In this document: one piece after another, positions 8,201-14,966 of the stretch
How positions within the stretch are numbered: position 1 is the first letter of the stretch
How the letters are laid out: each line of letters opens with the position of its first letter
Origin: Rhodothermales bacterium
Lineage (GTDB): Bacteria; Bacteroidota; Rhodothermia; Rhodothermales; VXPQ01
NCBI GenBank assembly: GCA_951812335.1
Contig: OX638293.1
Coordinates: 2,030,731-2,094,730 of the forward strand
Direction of reading: 5' to 3'
Length of the DNA stretch: 64,000 bases
Translations under genes and position numbers: made by a program
The notes under the pieces: generated by a model
What the model was told of the DNA's origin: nothing
The model's database searches: none
What the model saw: the letters and a program-made list of their open reading frames with translations, nothing else

Positions 8201-9201
8201 TTACCGGCGGCGGCTACCACAAGAGCTCCCATGTCCGTAGCCAGATTCAGCGTCTGGTCCGGAAACCTGATAGAATCATCGCGTATCACCAGGCCTCCCC
8301 AGCTCGCATTGATGATATCTGCCCCATTGGCCGCCGCATAGAGGATGCCCTCGTAGCCATAGCAGATATAAAAATCACCCTGCTCGCACCCAGTATTGAT
8401 GTGCATCAGGTCGGCGTTCCAAGCGGCGCCGGCTACCCCCACACCGTTGTCGGTCACCGCGCTGGCCACACCCGCACTGGCTGTGCCGTGATTGGCATTT
8501 AAAGGTGTCTCGGGCAATCCCGTCGGATCGTTGTCCGTGTCGTCGCCGTTGGCGAAGTTGACCCCGTGCACGTCATCGATAAACCCGTTACCGTCGTCAT
8601 CTATGCCGTTGCCCGGAATCTCGCCCGGATTCGTCCATACGTTGGCGTGAAGATCCTCATGGCGCCATTCGCCACCGCCGTCCACGATCGCAATCACGAC
8701 CCGCGGCGCCCCATCCTCGCTTTTGACCTCATCCCAAGCCTCCGGCAAACGCAGGCGCCTGAGTTCCGTCTGGTCGCCAAATCGCGGATCATCAGGATCT
8801 ATACGTTCCCGGATGTGCGATGCCTGCGTGCGGTTAACGAGTACCGGCTCGGCATATACCACGCCAGGGGCCGCAGCCAGATCGCCAGCTACCTGTTCGG
8901 GGTCAGCGCGGGCGCGATAGCGCACATAGTACGTGCGGCGCAGCGCCATCAGATTGCGCCGGGTCTTTGGCGTCGGCTGCACGTGATCCAAAAACGGATA
9001 TACGCGCTCGATCAGGTATACTTCGTATCGATCTGCTCTGCGATCGAAATCCCCCAGCCCGGTTGCGCCGGATTTATTCGCAATGAAGACATCGGAGGCG
9101 AACTGTACCACTACCACATGGTCCGCATATTCGGGTTCGGGACGGTCCTGAGCCGCAGCCAAAGGCGCAACCAAGACCAGAGAGAGCAGCAATGCTGTCA
9201 T
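5266..9201 (-). CDS. Secreted subtilisin-like protease with LRR array and T9SS sorting domain
   Basis: This protein has 1311 residues from ATG 9201, which has AGGCGGAG just upstream and gives a signal peptide 'TALLLSLVLVAPLAAAQ'. In-frame starts at 9237, 9252 and 9348 are possible and would give a more basic N-terminus. The S8 protease domain shows the triad Asp174 (AIVDGGG), His238 (NHGTASAGV) and Ser400 (GTSFSSP). From about 635 to 1070 there are some 18 plant-type 24-residue LRRs of the form 'LPPELGNLSELQxLxLxxNS'. A putative Ig domain (GLSFDSATRTISGTPTE) and a T9SS type A domain (NYPNPF ... LASGW ... SSGLYLYRL) follow. It is expected to cross the outer membrane and be surface-attached or released. 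Substrate unknown. Confidence 0.88.
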   Translation of the reverse strand: MTALLLSLVLVAPLAAAQDRPEPEYADHVVVVQFASDVFIANKSGATGLGDFDRRADRYEVYLIERVYPFLDHVQPTPKTRRNLMALRRTYYVRYRARADPEQVAGDLAAAPGVVYAEPVLVNRTQASHIRERIDPDDPRFGDQTELRRLRLPEAWDEVKSEDGAPRVVIAIVDGGGEWRHEDLHANVWTNPGEIPGNGIDDDGNGFIDDVHGVNFANGDDTDNDPTGLPETPLNANHGTASAGVASAVTDNGVGVAGAAWNADLMHINTGCEQGDFYICYGYEGILYAAANGADIINASWGGLVIRDDSIRFPDQTLNLATDMGALVVAAAGNFALSNDLFRFYPARSPRVLSVGATEKDTRRRAFFSNYGKLVNVFAPGEDIVTTGSDNGYISASGTSFSSPLTAGVAALVKTRFPNMGPDALREHIRLTSDNMDAENPDLAGRLGRGFVNALAALDMPAVPAVRLKRWSWVDDDGDRQIASGDVVTVTATLVNYLADARQLSVGLVGAEPYSFIDLTAASVDIGSLAGGDSVEVRLEFTVASDAPANQRVRFFTHIREGAHEDEADQLSFRVNRSLEPVHQSLSALYVATGGDEWTRNDHWDITTVPSEEALASWFGVLLSQGWLYQLALFNNNLTGSLPPELGNLSELQRLNLRSNSLTGPIPSELGNLSELRALQLFNNSLTGPIPSELANLSELRLLELFNNSLTGPIPSELGNLLELVWLSMHSNSLTGPIPSELGNLSQLQVLYLHYNVLSGPIPPELGNLSELLWLWLGGNSLTGPLPPELGNLSELQELYLPNNSLTGSIPSELGNLSKLQDLRLFDNSLTGPLPAELGNLSALQVLWMSDNSLTGPIPAEIGNLSQLRWLSLSDNSLTGPLPAELGNLSELQTLNLSRNSLTGPLLAELGNLSALQRLSLRGNSLTGPLPAGIGNLSELQELQLFDNSLTGPLPAGIGNLSELQQLLLSDNDITGPIPPELGNLSELQVLWLHNNSLTGPLPAGIGNLSELQQLLLSDNDITGPIPPELGNLSELQVLWLHNNSLTGPLPTELGNLSALQTLSLRGNSLTGVLPRSLMQLDSLSTFHFGGQELCAPADNDFQAWLSSIPNTDGPTCASLHLTGTIANQTFPRAQPIAPLVLPEALGGVPPIDYTLAPTLPTGLSFDSATRTISGTPTEVTQGPLPYTYTATDMNGSADSLHFTIELFSPVAVEHETLPESFAVHGNYPNPFRAWTRIVFDLPWPARVTVEVMDLTGRRALAIAPVDLASGWEHSIELNGAALSSGLYLYRLIAVSPGGSSTGVGRFVVVR
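6061..6348 (-). repeat. Near-identical 144-bp duplication inside the LRR array
   Basis: Bases 6061-6204 and 6205-6348 differ at one position seen by eye. Each encodes two LRRs (48 residues), so the protein repeats two units exactly. The identity contrasts with the divergence of the other LRR units and points to recent unequal exchange or replication slippage. Confidence 0.85.
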
Positions 9202-9304
9202 GCTCCGCCTATCAACTTTGCCGGCAATTACGCCCATCAAGTCACGCGACATTTGTGCAAGTAATAAGGTGTGTAAGGAATCATGGCAATACAGAGAAAG
9301 GTTG

Positions 9305-9353
9305 AGAGGTGGTTCGTTTTGATTGGACAGATTTCGGCGAGATTTCAAGGTGT
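9305..9353 (+). mobile_element. Probable left end of an IS3-family element
   Basis: The sequence AGAGGTGGTTCG..TTGATTGGACAGATTTCGGC..AAGGTGT stands just upstream of a transposase orfA. A closely similar solo copy lies at 12401-12449 in the same orientation without any transposase. Such conserved ends carrying 'TGGACAG' fit IS3-family terminal repeats. The right end of this element was not found. Confidence 0.55.
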
Positions 9354-9396
9354 ACCGTTGCGAACTTGTTCCGATCCAATCAACCAGAGGAGACCC

Positions 9397-9687
9397 ATGT
9401 CAAGACGCACACGCAGAACCCACAGTCCTTCGTCCGAGGCGAAGGTAGCCCTTGCCGCCATGCGCGGCGACAGCACGCTGGCCGAACTCGCAGAACGCTT
9501 CGAGGTGCACCCGAACCAGATACGGTCCCGGAAGAGGCAGCTCACAGAGGGCGCCGAGGAGGCGTTCGTCCGAAGCCGCAACGTTCCGGACGAACGCGAC
9601 AGGAAGATCGAGGCGCTTCACGCAAAGATCGGGGAGTTGTCCATGGAGAAGGATTTTTTATCGAAGGCGCTCGGTCGCGACCGTTAG
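9397..9687 (+). CDS. IS3-family transposase OrfA
   Basis: The 96-residue protein has a helix-turn-helix DNA-binding domain: 'KVALAAMRGDSTLAELAERF' and then 'VHPNQIRSRKRQL', followed by a leucine-zipper-like tail 'IEALHAKIGELSMEKDFLSK', as in OrfA of the IS3 family (transposase IS3/IS911, pfam HTH_Tnp_1). ATG 9397 follows an AGAGGAGA ribosome site. It appears intact, but the catalytic OrfB is truncated, so the element cannot transpose itself. Confidence 0.88.
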   Translation: MSRRTRRTHSPSSEAKVALAAMRGDSTLAELAERFEVHPNQIRSRKRQLTEGAEEAFVRSRNVPDERDRKIEALHAKIGELSMEKDFLSKALGRDR

Positions 9688-9701
9688 CCGAGCGCCGCGC
9701 C

Positions 9702-9887
9702 ATGATAGCGCGCACGCATCGCTTGCCCGTAGTTCGCCAGTGCAAACTTCTCGAACCGGGCCGTTCTACGGCTTACTACCGTCTCCGGGAAGAGAGTGAA
9801 GAGAATCTTGCCGTAATGAAACAGATCGACAGACTCTACATGGAGCGTCCCACGAGCGGATCGCGCACGCTAAAAAGCAATATATAA
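9702..9887 (+). pseudogene. Truncated IS3-family transposase OrfB
   Basis: The frame reads 'MIARTHRLPVVRQCKLLEPG', then 'RSTAYYRLREESEENLAVMK' and 'IDRLYMERPTSGSRTL', the HTH_21 N-terminal part of IS3 OrfB, and then breaks off at TAA 9885-9887. The DDE integrase core (normally about 200 further residues) is absent. The break lies just before the 3' end of the tyrosine recombinase gene. It is in a different frame from OrfA, as expected for a frameshifted OrfAB. Confidence 0.85.
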
Positions 9888-9946
9888 ATCTTATCGACAG
9901 ATCGTAAAGAAGTCAAAAATAGGCGTAAGGAAAATAATCCGCGCGC

Positions 9947-10930
9947 TCAATCGCTTTCCTTCTCAATACGGATATAATCTGCGGCACTGTCGCGCAAGCG
10001 GTCGCGCTGATGAACGTAGACCATGGTCGTCTCGATTTTTTTGTGGCGGGCATGCGACTGCACCTGTTGGATAGAAGCACCGGCCTCGATGGCGAGCGTA
10101 CAGCCTGTGTGCCTGAGCGAATGCGCCCCGATCTCCTGCGGGAGTCCGGCTCGCCGTGCGGTACGATCTACAATGCCGTAGATGGAACGCTCTGAAAGGC
10201 GTCGGCCAAAGCTATTGTTGCTCAGGGAGCGCCAGAGAGGGCCTTCCGTAATGCCATAACAGGTTTTCATGCGTTCGATCTCTTCCACCAGATGCTCGGG
10301 GATTTTAACATACTGATCAGCGCCGCCCTTCGTATCGGGAAGATCGAGCACCCAGTAGTTTCCGAGCGAGCGGATATGCTGTATATCCATGGCGGCAGCT
10401 TCCGAGCGGCGTAACACGCAGTGGAGGAGGGTAAGCAGAAGCGTCCGATCCCGTGGAGCTGTATGCGCTTGCTTGCCATCCGGACCAGGATGCGTTGCAG
10501 CCTGGATGAGCCGTTGGGCCTGCTCGCTGGTCAAAACCACATGAGTACGGTCGCGGCCGCCCGATTTACGGATACGGCGCAATACATGCCGGCTCGCCGG
10601 GTTTCTCGGCAATATGCCAAGGGCCACAAGCCATTCGCAAAACCCCCGAATGGCTGCGATTCGCCGCTTGATGGTAGCCGGCTTGTAGCCATTTTGCTCC
10701 ATCTCCGCGATGTGACGGTTGATGTCGGTAAAGGACAGGTCGCGTACCGTAACGGTATCCACAAAGTCGGACCCGAAGAAAGCGGACAAATCGTCTCCAT
10801 AGGCCTTACGCGTCCGGGGACGGTCGTAACGATCCAGAAAAGCATCGATGAGGTTAGCATCCGGACGGATGATCCCCGTGGCGACATCCATCAAGGCAGT
10901 GGGAGAAAAATCTGAACTCGAGTAGCCCAT
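9947..10930 (-). CDS. Tyrosine recombinase / phage-type integrase (Xer-like)
   Basis: This is a 327-residue recombinase. The N-terminal SAM-like core-binding domain covers residues 20-110 (e.g. 'ATIKRRIAAIRGFCEWLVAL'). The catalytic domain contains the first Arg in 'LLHCVLRRSEAAAM', the box 'HSLRHTGCTLAIEAG' (HxxR), then 'HARHKKIETTMVYVH' with the second His and the nucleophilic Tyr, so all catalytic residues are recognisable. Its size is that of XerC/XerD or small-element integrases. A dif-like 28-bp palindrome is found 194 bp upstream of the start. Two 16-bp direct repeats lie between. No excisionase is seen. Confidence 0.9.
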   Translation of the reverse strand: MGYSSSDFSPTALMDVATGIIRPDANLIDAFLDRYDRPRTRKAYGDDLSAFFGSDFVDTVTVRDLSFTDINRHIAEMEQNGYKPATIKRRIAAIRGFCEWLVALGILPRNPASRHVLRRIRKSGGRDRTHVVLTSEQAQRLIQAATHPGPDGKQAHTAPRDRTLLLTLLHCVLRRSEAAAMDIQHIRSLGNYWVLDLPDTKGGADQYVKIPEHLVEEIERMKTCYGITEGPLWRSLSNNSFGRRLSERSIYGIVDRTARRAGLPQEIGAHSLRHTGCTLAIEAGASIQQVQSHARHKKIETTMVYVHQRDRLRDSAADYIRIEKESD

Positions 10931-10938
10931 TTTTCTGT

Positions 10939-10970
10939 GTAGTTTATATCTGAAGTAGTTTATATCTGAA
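10939..10970. repeat. Two tandem 16-bp repeats upstream of the recombinase
   Basis: GTAGTTTATATCTGAA occurs twice head to tail with no spacer, starting 9 bp upstream of the recombinase start codon. It could be a binding site in the leader of the gene, or a slippage product. Confidence 0.75.
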
Positions 10971-11123
10971 AGGGTGAAAGAACGCTATACCGCACTCGAA
11001 AACGCCGCGGAGAACCGGGTAGGGACGACGACCCGTCCGAGACAACTATACAACCACCCGAGAATACCCACTGAATCCACCCGTATTTTAATCCCGATAA
11101 CCCAATGAGAATACCCTTGTTCT

Positions 11124-11151
11124 ACTTCCGATAAGAACTGTTATCGGAAGT
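11124..11151. other. dif-like 28-bp palindrome (11-6-11)
   Basis: The arms ACTTCCGATAA and TTATCGGAAGT are perfect 11-bp inverted repeats flanking the 6-bp centre GAACTG. This is exactly the 11-6-11 geometry of Xer recombination sites, with the inner ATAA/TTAT of the E. coli dif site. A tyrosine recombinase gene lies 194 bp away. A canonical promoter ends 7 bp to its right, so the palindrome would also form the first bases of a transcript; an operator or leader hairpin is the alternative. Confidence 0.55.
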
Positions 11152-11157
11152 AAATAT

Positions 11158-11186
11158 AGTATAAGAACACTGGAACGGGTTGTCAA
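11158..11186 (-). promoter_or_regulatory. Sigma-70-like promoter reading towards the recombinase
   Basis: On the minus strand TTGACA (11181-11186) is separated by 17 bp from TATACT (11158-11163). The predicted start, about 11151, falls at the edge of the 28-bp palindrome. The transcript would run through the palindrome and about 190 bp of leader into the recombinase gene. A perfect E. coli-type promoter is less usual in Bacteroidota relatives and may mark imported DNA. Confidence 0.6.
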
Positions 11187-11220
11187 GGGGTTTTTTGTTC
11201 TTTTTCGGGAGATGGCGGGG

Positions 11221-11796
11221 CTAAAACCGGAAGGATAAACCGCCATGCCACACGAAATCATTTAAGGACGAGGTCATTCCGTCTATGTTGTACCACTTGG
11301 CGCGATAAGCAGATGAGGCGTTAACGGAAAGAGATTCCGAGACGGGCATCCTGATGCCGATTGTTATTTGCGAAGCCCAACCGTTTATTGCCTCCCGACC
11401 GATATCTACTTTTTTATCTAATACTGGCGAATTGGCATAGCCGCTTAGGCGCCACTGCTCTAAGCCGAACATCACGCTGGTGTACAAGATGGTGCTCTCC
11501 GGCTTCTTCGTCAGAGGAAAGGAGTACATGAGACCCGTAAGTGACGCTATAAGGTTTTGGTCAAGTTTTACGATGTCATCCTTCTCCGATTTGGTATGCC
11601 ACGACACATACCATGCGCTATGCAAATCTCCGACAAGCCTTCTCTCTGCGTGTGCATAAAGGCCAAACGGGAATATCTCATGGTCGAAATTCGTACCGCT
11701 GTAGCCACCTCCAGCGTTCCAGTTGTAAGCCACATCCTGGGCGCCTGCAAAGAATGCTGGCCAGAGAAAACACAGGATTAGAACAAGATATCGCAT
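11221..11796 (-). CDS. Outer-membrane beta-barrel protein, unknown function
   Basis: The 191-residue protein from ATG 11796 begins with a signal peptide 'RYLVLILCFLWPAFFAGAQ'. The remainder alternates polar and hydrophobic residues in short strands with Trp/Tyr girdles, and ends 'WHGGLSFRF', a terminal Phe typical of outer-membrane barrels inserted by BamA. The longer frame from 11910 has no signal-like start and was not used. No family is recognised. It is divergent from the small Cys-rich secreted protein gene with 145 bp between them. A+T is a little higher than in the neighbouring housekeeping genes. Confidence 0.65.
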   Translation of the reverse strand: MRYLVLILCFLWPAFFAGAQDVAYNWNAGGGYSGTNFDHEIFPFGLYAHAERRLVGDLHSAWYVSWHTKSEKDDIVKLDQNLIASLTGLMYSFPLTKKPESTILYTSVMFGLEQWRLSGYANSPVLDKKVDIGREAINGWASQITIGIRMPVSESLSVNASSAYRAKWYNIDGMTSSLNDFVWHGGLSFRF

Positions 11797-11941
11797 GAAA
11801 AATTCCCGGTTTTTGAGACAGCCTTTGACGGAGCATATGATAGCCATCCTTGACACATTATGCAATATGATGTTATTTTTCTTGTCGGCTACGTACAATC
11901 CGTGGCTCAACGTAACGTATTAAGTAAAAACGGAGTAGATC

Positions 11942-12337
11942 ATGAAAACAAAGCTCCCTTTCGTTTTCCTGTTTGCGTTCGGCATCATGCTTGCTAGCCC
12001 ACTCACGGAAACAACCAAGATAGTACAGGGCCAAGTCGTAAAAGTAACACCCGACTGCCCGGAAACCGAAAGCGGTATCCCTCCCCCCGGGTGTAGCAAT
12101 GGAGGTAGCCCCCCATCTAGCCCCCCATCTAACCCTCAACCCCCACCAGAAGAGGAGGGTGACGACGGTGGGACAAGCGCCTGCTGTGGCAACAATAAGG
12201 TGGAAATCAACGGCACATGCTATTCGTGTTTTTATTTAGCTTTCCAGGCTACGGCAGGCTTGGCAAGCTCGGGTTTCAACTGGTTTGCGTTAGGCGCTGG
12301 CTTCGTTACGTACGTTGCATGTCGACTTGCGTGCTGA
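11942..12337 (+). CDS. Small secreted Cys-rich protein, unknown function
   Basis: This 131-residue protein starts with the signal peptide 'KTKLPFVFLFAFGIMLASP', has a Pro/Ser/Glu-rich linker (about 45-75), and ends with a module of about 60 residues holding seven Cys: an 'ACCGN' pair, 'GTCYSC', and the C-terminal 'ACRLAC', with a hydrophobic stretch 'FNWFALGAGFVTYVA' between. The ribosome site GGAG is 7 bp before ATG. The architecture of leader, flexible linker and compact Cys-rich hydrophobic module is seen in secreted toxins, bacteriocin precursors and surface anchors; nothing decides among them. A clear terminator follows at 12367-12398. Confidence 0.65.
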   Translation: MKTKLPFVFLFAFGIMLASPLTETTKIVQGQVVKVTPDCPETESGIPPPGCSNGGSPPSSPPSNPQPPPEEEGDDGGTSACCGNNKVEINGTCYSCFYLAFQATAGLASSGFNWFALGAGFVTYVACRLAC

Positions 12338-12366
12338 CCTTGTAACATATTCTAAATATTGGGTTC

Positions 12367-12398
12367 AAGGCCCCGTCGGTTATTCCGGCGGGGCCTTT
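12367..12398 (+). terminator. Rho-independent terminator after the Cys-rich secreted protein gene
   Basis: AAGGCCCCGTCGG and CCGGCGGGGCCTT pair with one wobble around the loop TTATT, with T residues at the 3' side. It lies 30 bp after the stop codon. Confidence 0.85.
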
Positions 12399-12400
12399 CC

Positions 12401-12449
12401 AGAGGTGGTTCGGGTTGATTGGACAGATTTTGCCGGAATTTAAGGTGTC
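12401..12449 (+). mobile_element. Solo IS-end copy
   Basis: AGAGGTGGTTCG..TTGATTGGACAGATTT..AAGGTGT matches the probable IS3-family left end at 9305-9353, in the same orientation, with several substitutions. No transposase follows. The two copies bracket the recombinase, the dif-like site, the barrel protein and the Cys-rich protein. Confidence 0.55.
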
Positions 12450-12549
12450 ACGGGGCCGTATCCGTATTATAAAGGGCAAACTTCTGCACCCGGATCGCTT
12501 CATTCTGAAAACCGGGATTAAATCCCTACCCCTCTTGCCTTTTATCCCA

Positions 12550-13473
12550 ATGCGGCTGACGCCCCGTTCGCTTTTTGCCTGTATCCTTCTGACGTTCCTG
12601 CTGGTTGCTTGCGGCGGGTCGCAGAACGAACTTCTGCCCGAATCCGTCACGCAGCAAACGGTGTTTACCATAGGTGGCGACCGCCCTGCGACCCTGAAGC
12701 TGCCTATGGGATACGATTTCATGGGGGTCCTTCCTGTCGTGATCGCCCTGCACGGTCACCCAGGCAATTCTATGGGCTTTGATGCGTCTTGGGGGCTTTC
12801 CGAGCGGATCGACGCCGATAACTTTGCACTGATCCTGCCTGAGGGCACGCGTAATCCCGCGAATCGACGCTTCTGGAACGCTACAGGCTACTGCTGCGAC
12901 TTCTTCGAGTCCGGTGTGGATGACGTAGCTTATCTGTCCAGCCTGATCGAAGAGGCAGGCGAGTATATCCAGGTGGGCCACATCTTTTCGGTCGGACATT
13001 CCAACGGCGGATTCATGTCCTACCGCCTTGCCTGCGAAGGTTTTCCGGGCCTGACCGCGATTGCGCCGCTTGCGGGCAGCTCGTTTCTGGATCCAACCCG
13101 TTGCGAGGAAGCACCGCCGGTTTCCGTACTCCACATCCACGGTACCGCAGACCCCATCGTTCTCTATGCAGGAAGAGAAAGAATAAGGATGAACCGCGAC
13201 GGGTACGTCGGCGCTGAGGATGTGGTAGCGCGCTGGGCCAAACGCGCAGGATGCGATCTTTCCAAGGCCGAAGAACTTCCCGCCATCGACATCGACCGTG
13301 CCAACGACGGCGCGGAAACCGACCGCATTCGCTATCGCGAGGGCTGCCAGGACGGCATTACGGTCGAGCTATGGAAAATCAACGAGGGTTCTCACATTCC
13401 CGGGTTTACCCCGAACTATGCGGAGCTCCTGATCGACTGGTTGCTGAACGAATCCCGGACGGAAGCATCGTAA
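12550..13473 (+). CDS. Lipoprotein alpha/beta-hydrolase, PHB-depolymerase/LpqC-like esterase
   Basis: Starting at ATG 12550, the protein has 307 residues with a lipoprotein signal 'RSLFACILLTFLLVACGGS' (Cys after LLVA). The alpha/beta-hydrolase features are the oxyanion segment 'VVIALHGHPGN', the nucleophile elbow 'VGHSNGGFMSYRLAC', a later Asp in 'HIHGTADPIV' and the His in 'NEGSHIPGF'. These fit the polyhydroxybutyrate depolymerase / feruloyl-esterase-like LpqC family. It would hydrolyse esters outside the inner membrane. The frame extends upstream to 12415, but that part is solo IS-end sequence and AT-rich spacer. The stop codon directly abuts a dispersed element. Confidence 0.85.
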   Translation: MRLTPRSLFACILLTFLLVACGGSQNELLPESVTQQTVFTIGGDRPATLKLPMGYDFMGVLPVVIALHGHPGNSMGFDASWGLSERIDADNFALILPEGTRNPANRRFWNATGYCCDFFESGVDDVAYLSSLIEEAGEYIQVGHIFSVGHSNGGFMSYRLACEGFPGLTAIAPLAGSSFLDPTRCEEAPPVSVLHIHGTADPIVLYAGRERIRMNRDGYVGAEDVVARWAKRAGCDLSKAEELPAIDIDRANDGAETDRIRYREGCQDGITVELWKINEGSHIPGFTPNYAELLIDWLLNESRTEAS

Positions 13474-13726
13474 GGATACTCTGATTAATTCTGCAAAGTT
13501 CAGAGGCTTCGAGAAGCGCGCTGGCAAGGAATGACGAAGCAATGTGGCAGGCCCCACATAATGAGGAATGACACAGCAAGCGCGCTTCTCGAAGCCTATC
13601 GAAGGGCGCTTCATGTACGCCATGCACCAAATCACAGCATTTTTCGCTGATTTCAACGACATCGTCATGATGTCCTGTACGCACGAACATGAAGCGCTGA
13701 TCGAAGTAGAATTAATCAGAGTATCC
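13474..13726 (+). mobile_element. Dispersed 253-bp MITE-like element, full copy A
   Basis: The ends GGATACTCTGATTAATTCT and AGAATTAATCAGAGTATCC are perfect 19-bp inverted repeats. Inside, 13505-13522 and 13579-13596 form a perfect 18-bp stem (arm GGCTTCGAGAAGCGCGCT), closing a loop that contains a smaller stem, ATGTGG..CCACAT. No protein-coding capacity. The element begins right after the stop codon of the esterase gene. Confidence 0.88.
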
Positions 13727-13792
13727 GTAAGAAGGTACACTATCGGTAGGTATTAACTGCAACGCCCATTGTCCCGAAACCCCGCAAAAAAC

Positions 13793-14209
13793 ATGAAAGA
13801 ACGGTTCATGCTCAAGGCCCTGGGCCTTCTCCTGATCGTACTCAGCGCTGAAGAAGTTTTGCGATGGCTGATCGGATTGTTCGAAGGACGTATTGGTTTC
13901 GGTCTCGATAAGGACCTGCTCTTATTGCTTATCGGCATCGGGTTGTTTTATGCGCATCCGTTATGGCACAAGGCGGCAAGGGTGTACGTGATCTTGTGCG
14001 GCCTCGCGATCATTGTTATCGCCGCGCTGGCGTTTGCAGGATTCCCGGATATGGGGACTTGGCTGGAGTATGATGATACCCTCCAGGCCATCCCCCCTCC
14101 GTTCGTAGCGCTGTATGCGGCCGTGTTATTAGCGCTCCTCGTGTGGAGTTACGTATTCCTGCATAAAGCGGCTGTTGCGGATGAGGATGCGGAGGAAGTG
14201 TCGAGTTGA
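13793..14209 (+). CDS. Small four-helix membrane protein, unknown function
   Basis: About 138 residues with four hydrophobic segments: 'LKALGLLLIVLSAEEVL', 'LLLLLIGIGLFYAHPLW', 'VYVILCGLAIIVIAALAFAG' and 'VALYAAVLLALLVWSYVFL', then an acidic tail. Starts at 13769, 13793 and 13808 are possible; none has a strong ribosome site. No family is recognised. It converges on the alkD-like gene, with a shared terminator between them. Confidence 0.6.
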   Translation: MKERFMLKALGLLLIVLSAEEVLRWLIGLFEGRIGFGLDKDLLLLLIGIGLFYAHPLWHKAARVYVILCGLAIIVIAALAFAGFPDMGTWLEYDDTLQAIPPPFVALYAAVLLALLVWSYVFLHKAAVADEDAEEVSS

Positions 14210-14240
14210 GAAGGGAATAGGTTCTCCATTCCTCGTCTCA
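14207..14240. terminator. Bidirectional terminator-like stem between convergent genes
   Basis: TGAGAAGGGAATAGG and CCATTCCTCGTCTCA pair imperfectly around GTTCT. The stem begins within the TGA stop of the membrane protein gene and lies 9 bp from the stop of the convergent alkD-like gene. Confidence 0.5.
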
Positions 14241-14248
14241 CGGTACCT

Positions 14249-14953
14249 TCAGATCCGCCCCTCCAGGTAATCCTTACGCGTTTTCTCGTCGAATCGTTCG
14301 ATAGCGTAGCGCAGCATGGTTCGGGGCATATTCCGATAGTGCCGGTTCAGAAAGGCTTCCTCCACCGCAAGGTCCTGCTTCCCTACCTCGCGGAGCATCC
14401 ACCCGACGGCCTTGTGCATCAGGTCCTGGTCGTCGTCAAGGAGCTGTTCGGCCATGGCCAGAATCTCGTCGAAGCGCCCCCGCTTGATGTACCAGTAGGT
14501 AGCGATAACCGCAATGCGGCGCTTCCACAGGCTCTCGTCGCGGACCCAGTCGAAAAGCAGGCGCTTCTCCCCTGACTCCAGGTGCGCGCCCACGATCTTG
14601 TGGGCGGAAGAATCGACGAGGTCCCAATTGTTGACGTACTCGACCCGTTTCAGGTACAAGGAAAATACCGCCTCCTTTTGCGCTTCGTCTCCCCGTTCGT
14701 ACCGCCGGATGAGCATGAAAAGGGCGCATAGCCGGTCTTCATGCCATGGAGACATGAGCAATTGCTCCACCACGGACATATCCGCCGCATCGCAGGTGCG
14801 GGCCAGCTTTCGAAGAACCGGTACGCGGATGCCCCGGAACCGGTCTCCCTCCCCATATTCGCCCGGGCCGGTGCGAAAAAAGCGCGCCGAGTGGGCCGCA
14901 ATGTCGGCATTGCCCGCTTCCTCGAGCCGGGCCTGTATTTCTGCAAGGGTCAT
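14249..14953 (-). CDS. AlkD-like DNA alkylation repair protein
   Basis: The 234-residue protein from ATG 14953 is an all-helical HEAT-like protein of the DNA alkylation repair (AlkD) family, which excises bulky or cationic alkylated purines. Diagnostic segments are 'FRGIRVPVLRKLAR' near 40, 'YVNNWDLVDSSAHKIVG' near 120, 'LLDDDQDLMHKAVGWMLREV' near 180 and 'MPRTMLRYAIE' near the end. The Trp and Asp of 'NNWDLVD' match the catalytic region of the family. The long upstream extension to 15136 overlaps the antitoxin gene in another frame and was rejected. It starts 13 bp after the antitoxin stop, where a MazF-type toxin would be expected. Confidence 0.85.
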   Translation of the reverse strand: MTLAEIQARLEEAGNADIAAHSARFFRTGPGEYGEGDRFRGIRVPVLRKLARTCDAADMSVVEQLLMSPWHEDRLCALFMLIRRYERGDEAQKEAVFSLYLKRVEYVNNWDLVDSSAHKIVGAHLESGEKRLLFDWVRDESLWKRRIAVIATYWYIKRGRFDEILAMAEQLLDDDQDLMHKAVGWMLREVGKQDLAVEEAFLNRHYRNMPRTMLRYAIERFDEKTRKDYLEGRI

Positions 14954-14966
14954 GGTAAAAAACGGC

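Noticed and set aside
12415-12549. Upstream extension of the esterase frame
   Set aside because: It overlaps the solo IS end and lacks a signal; the lipoprotein signal begins at 12550.
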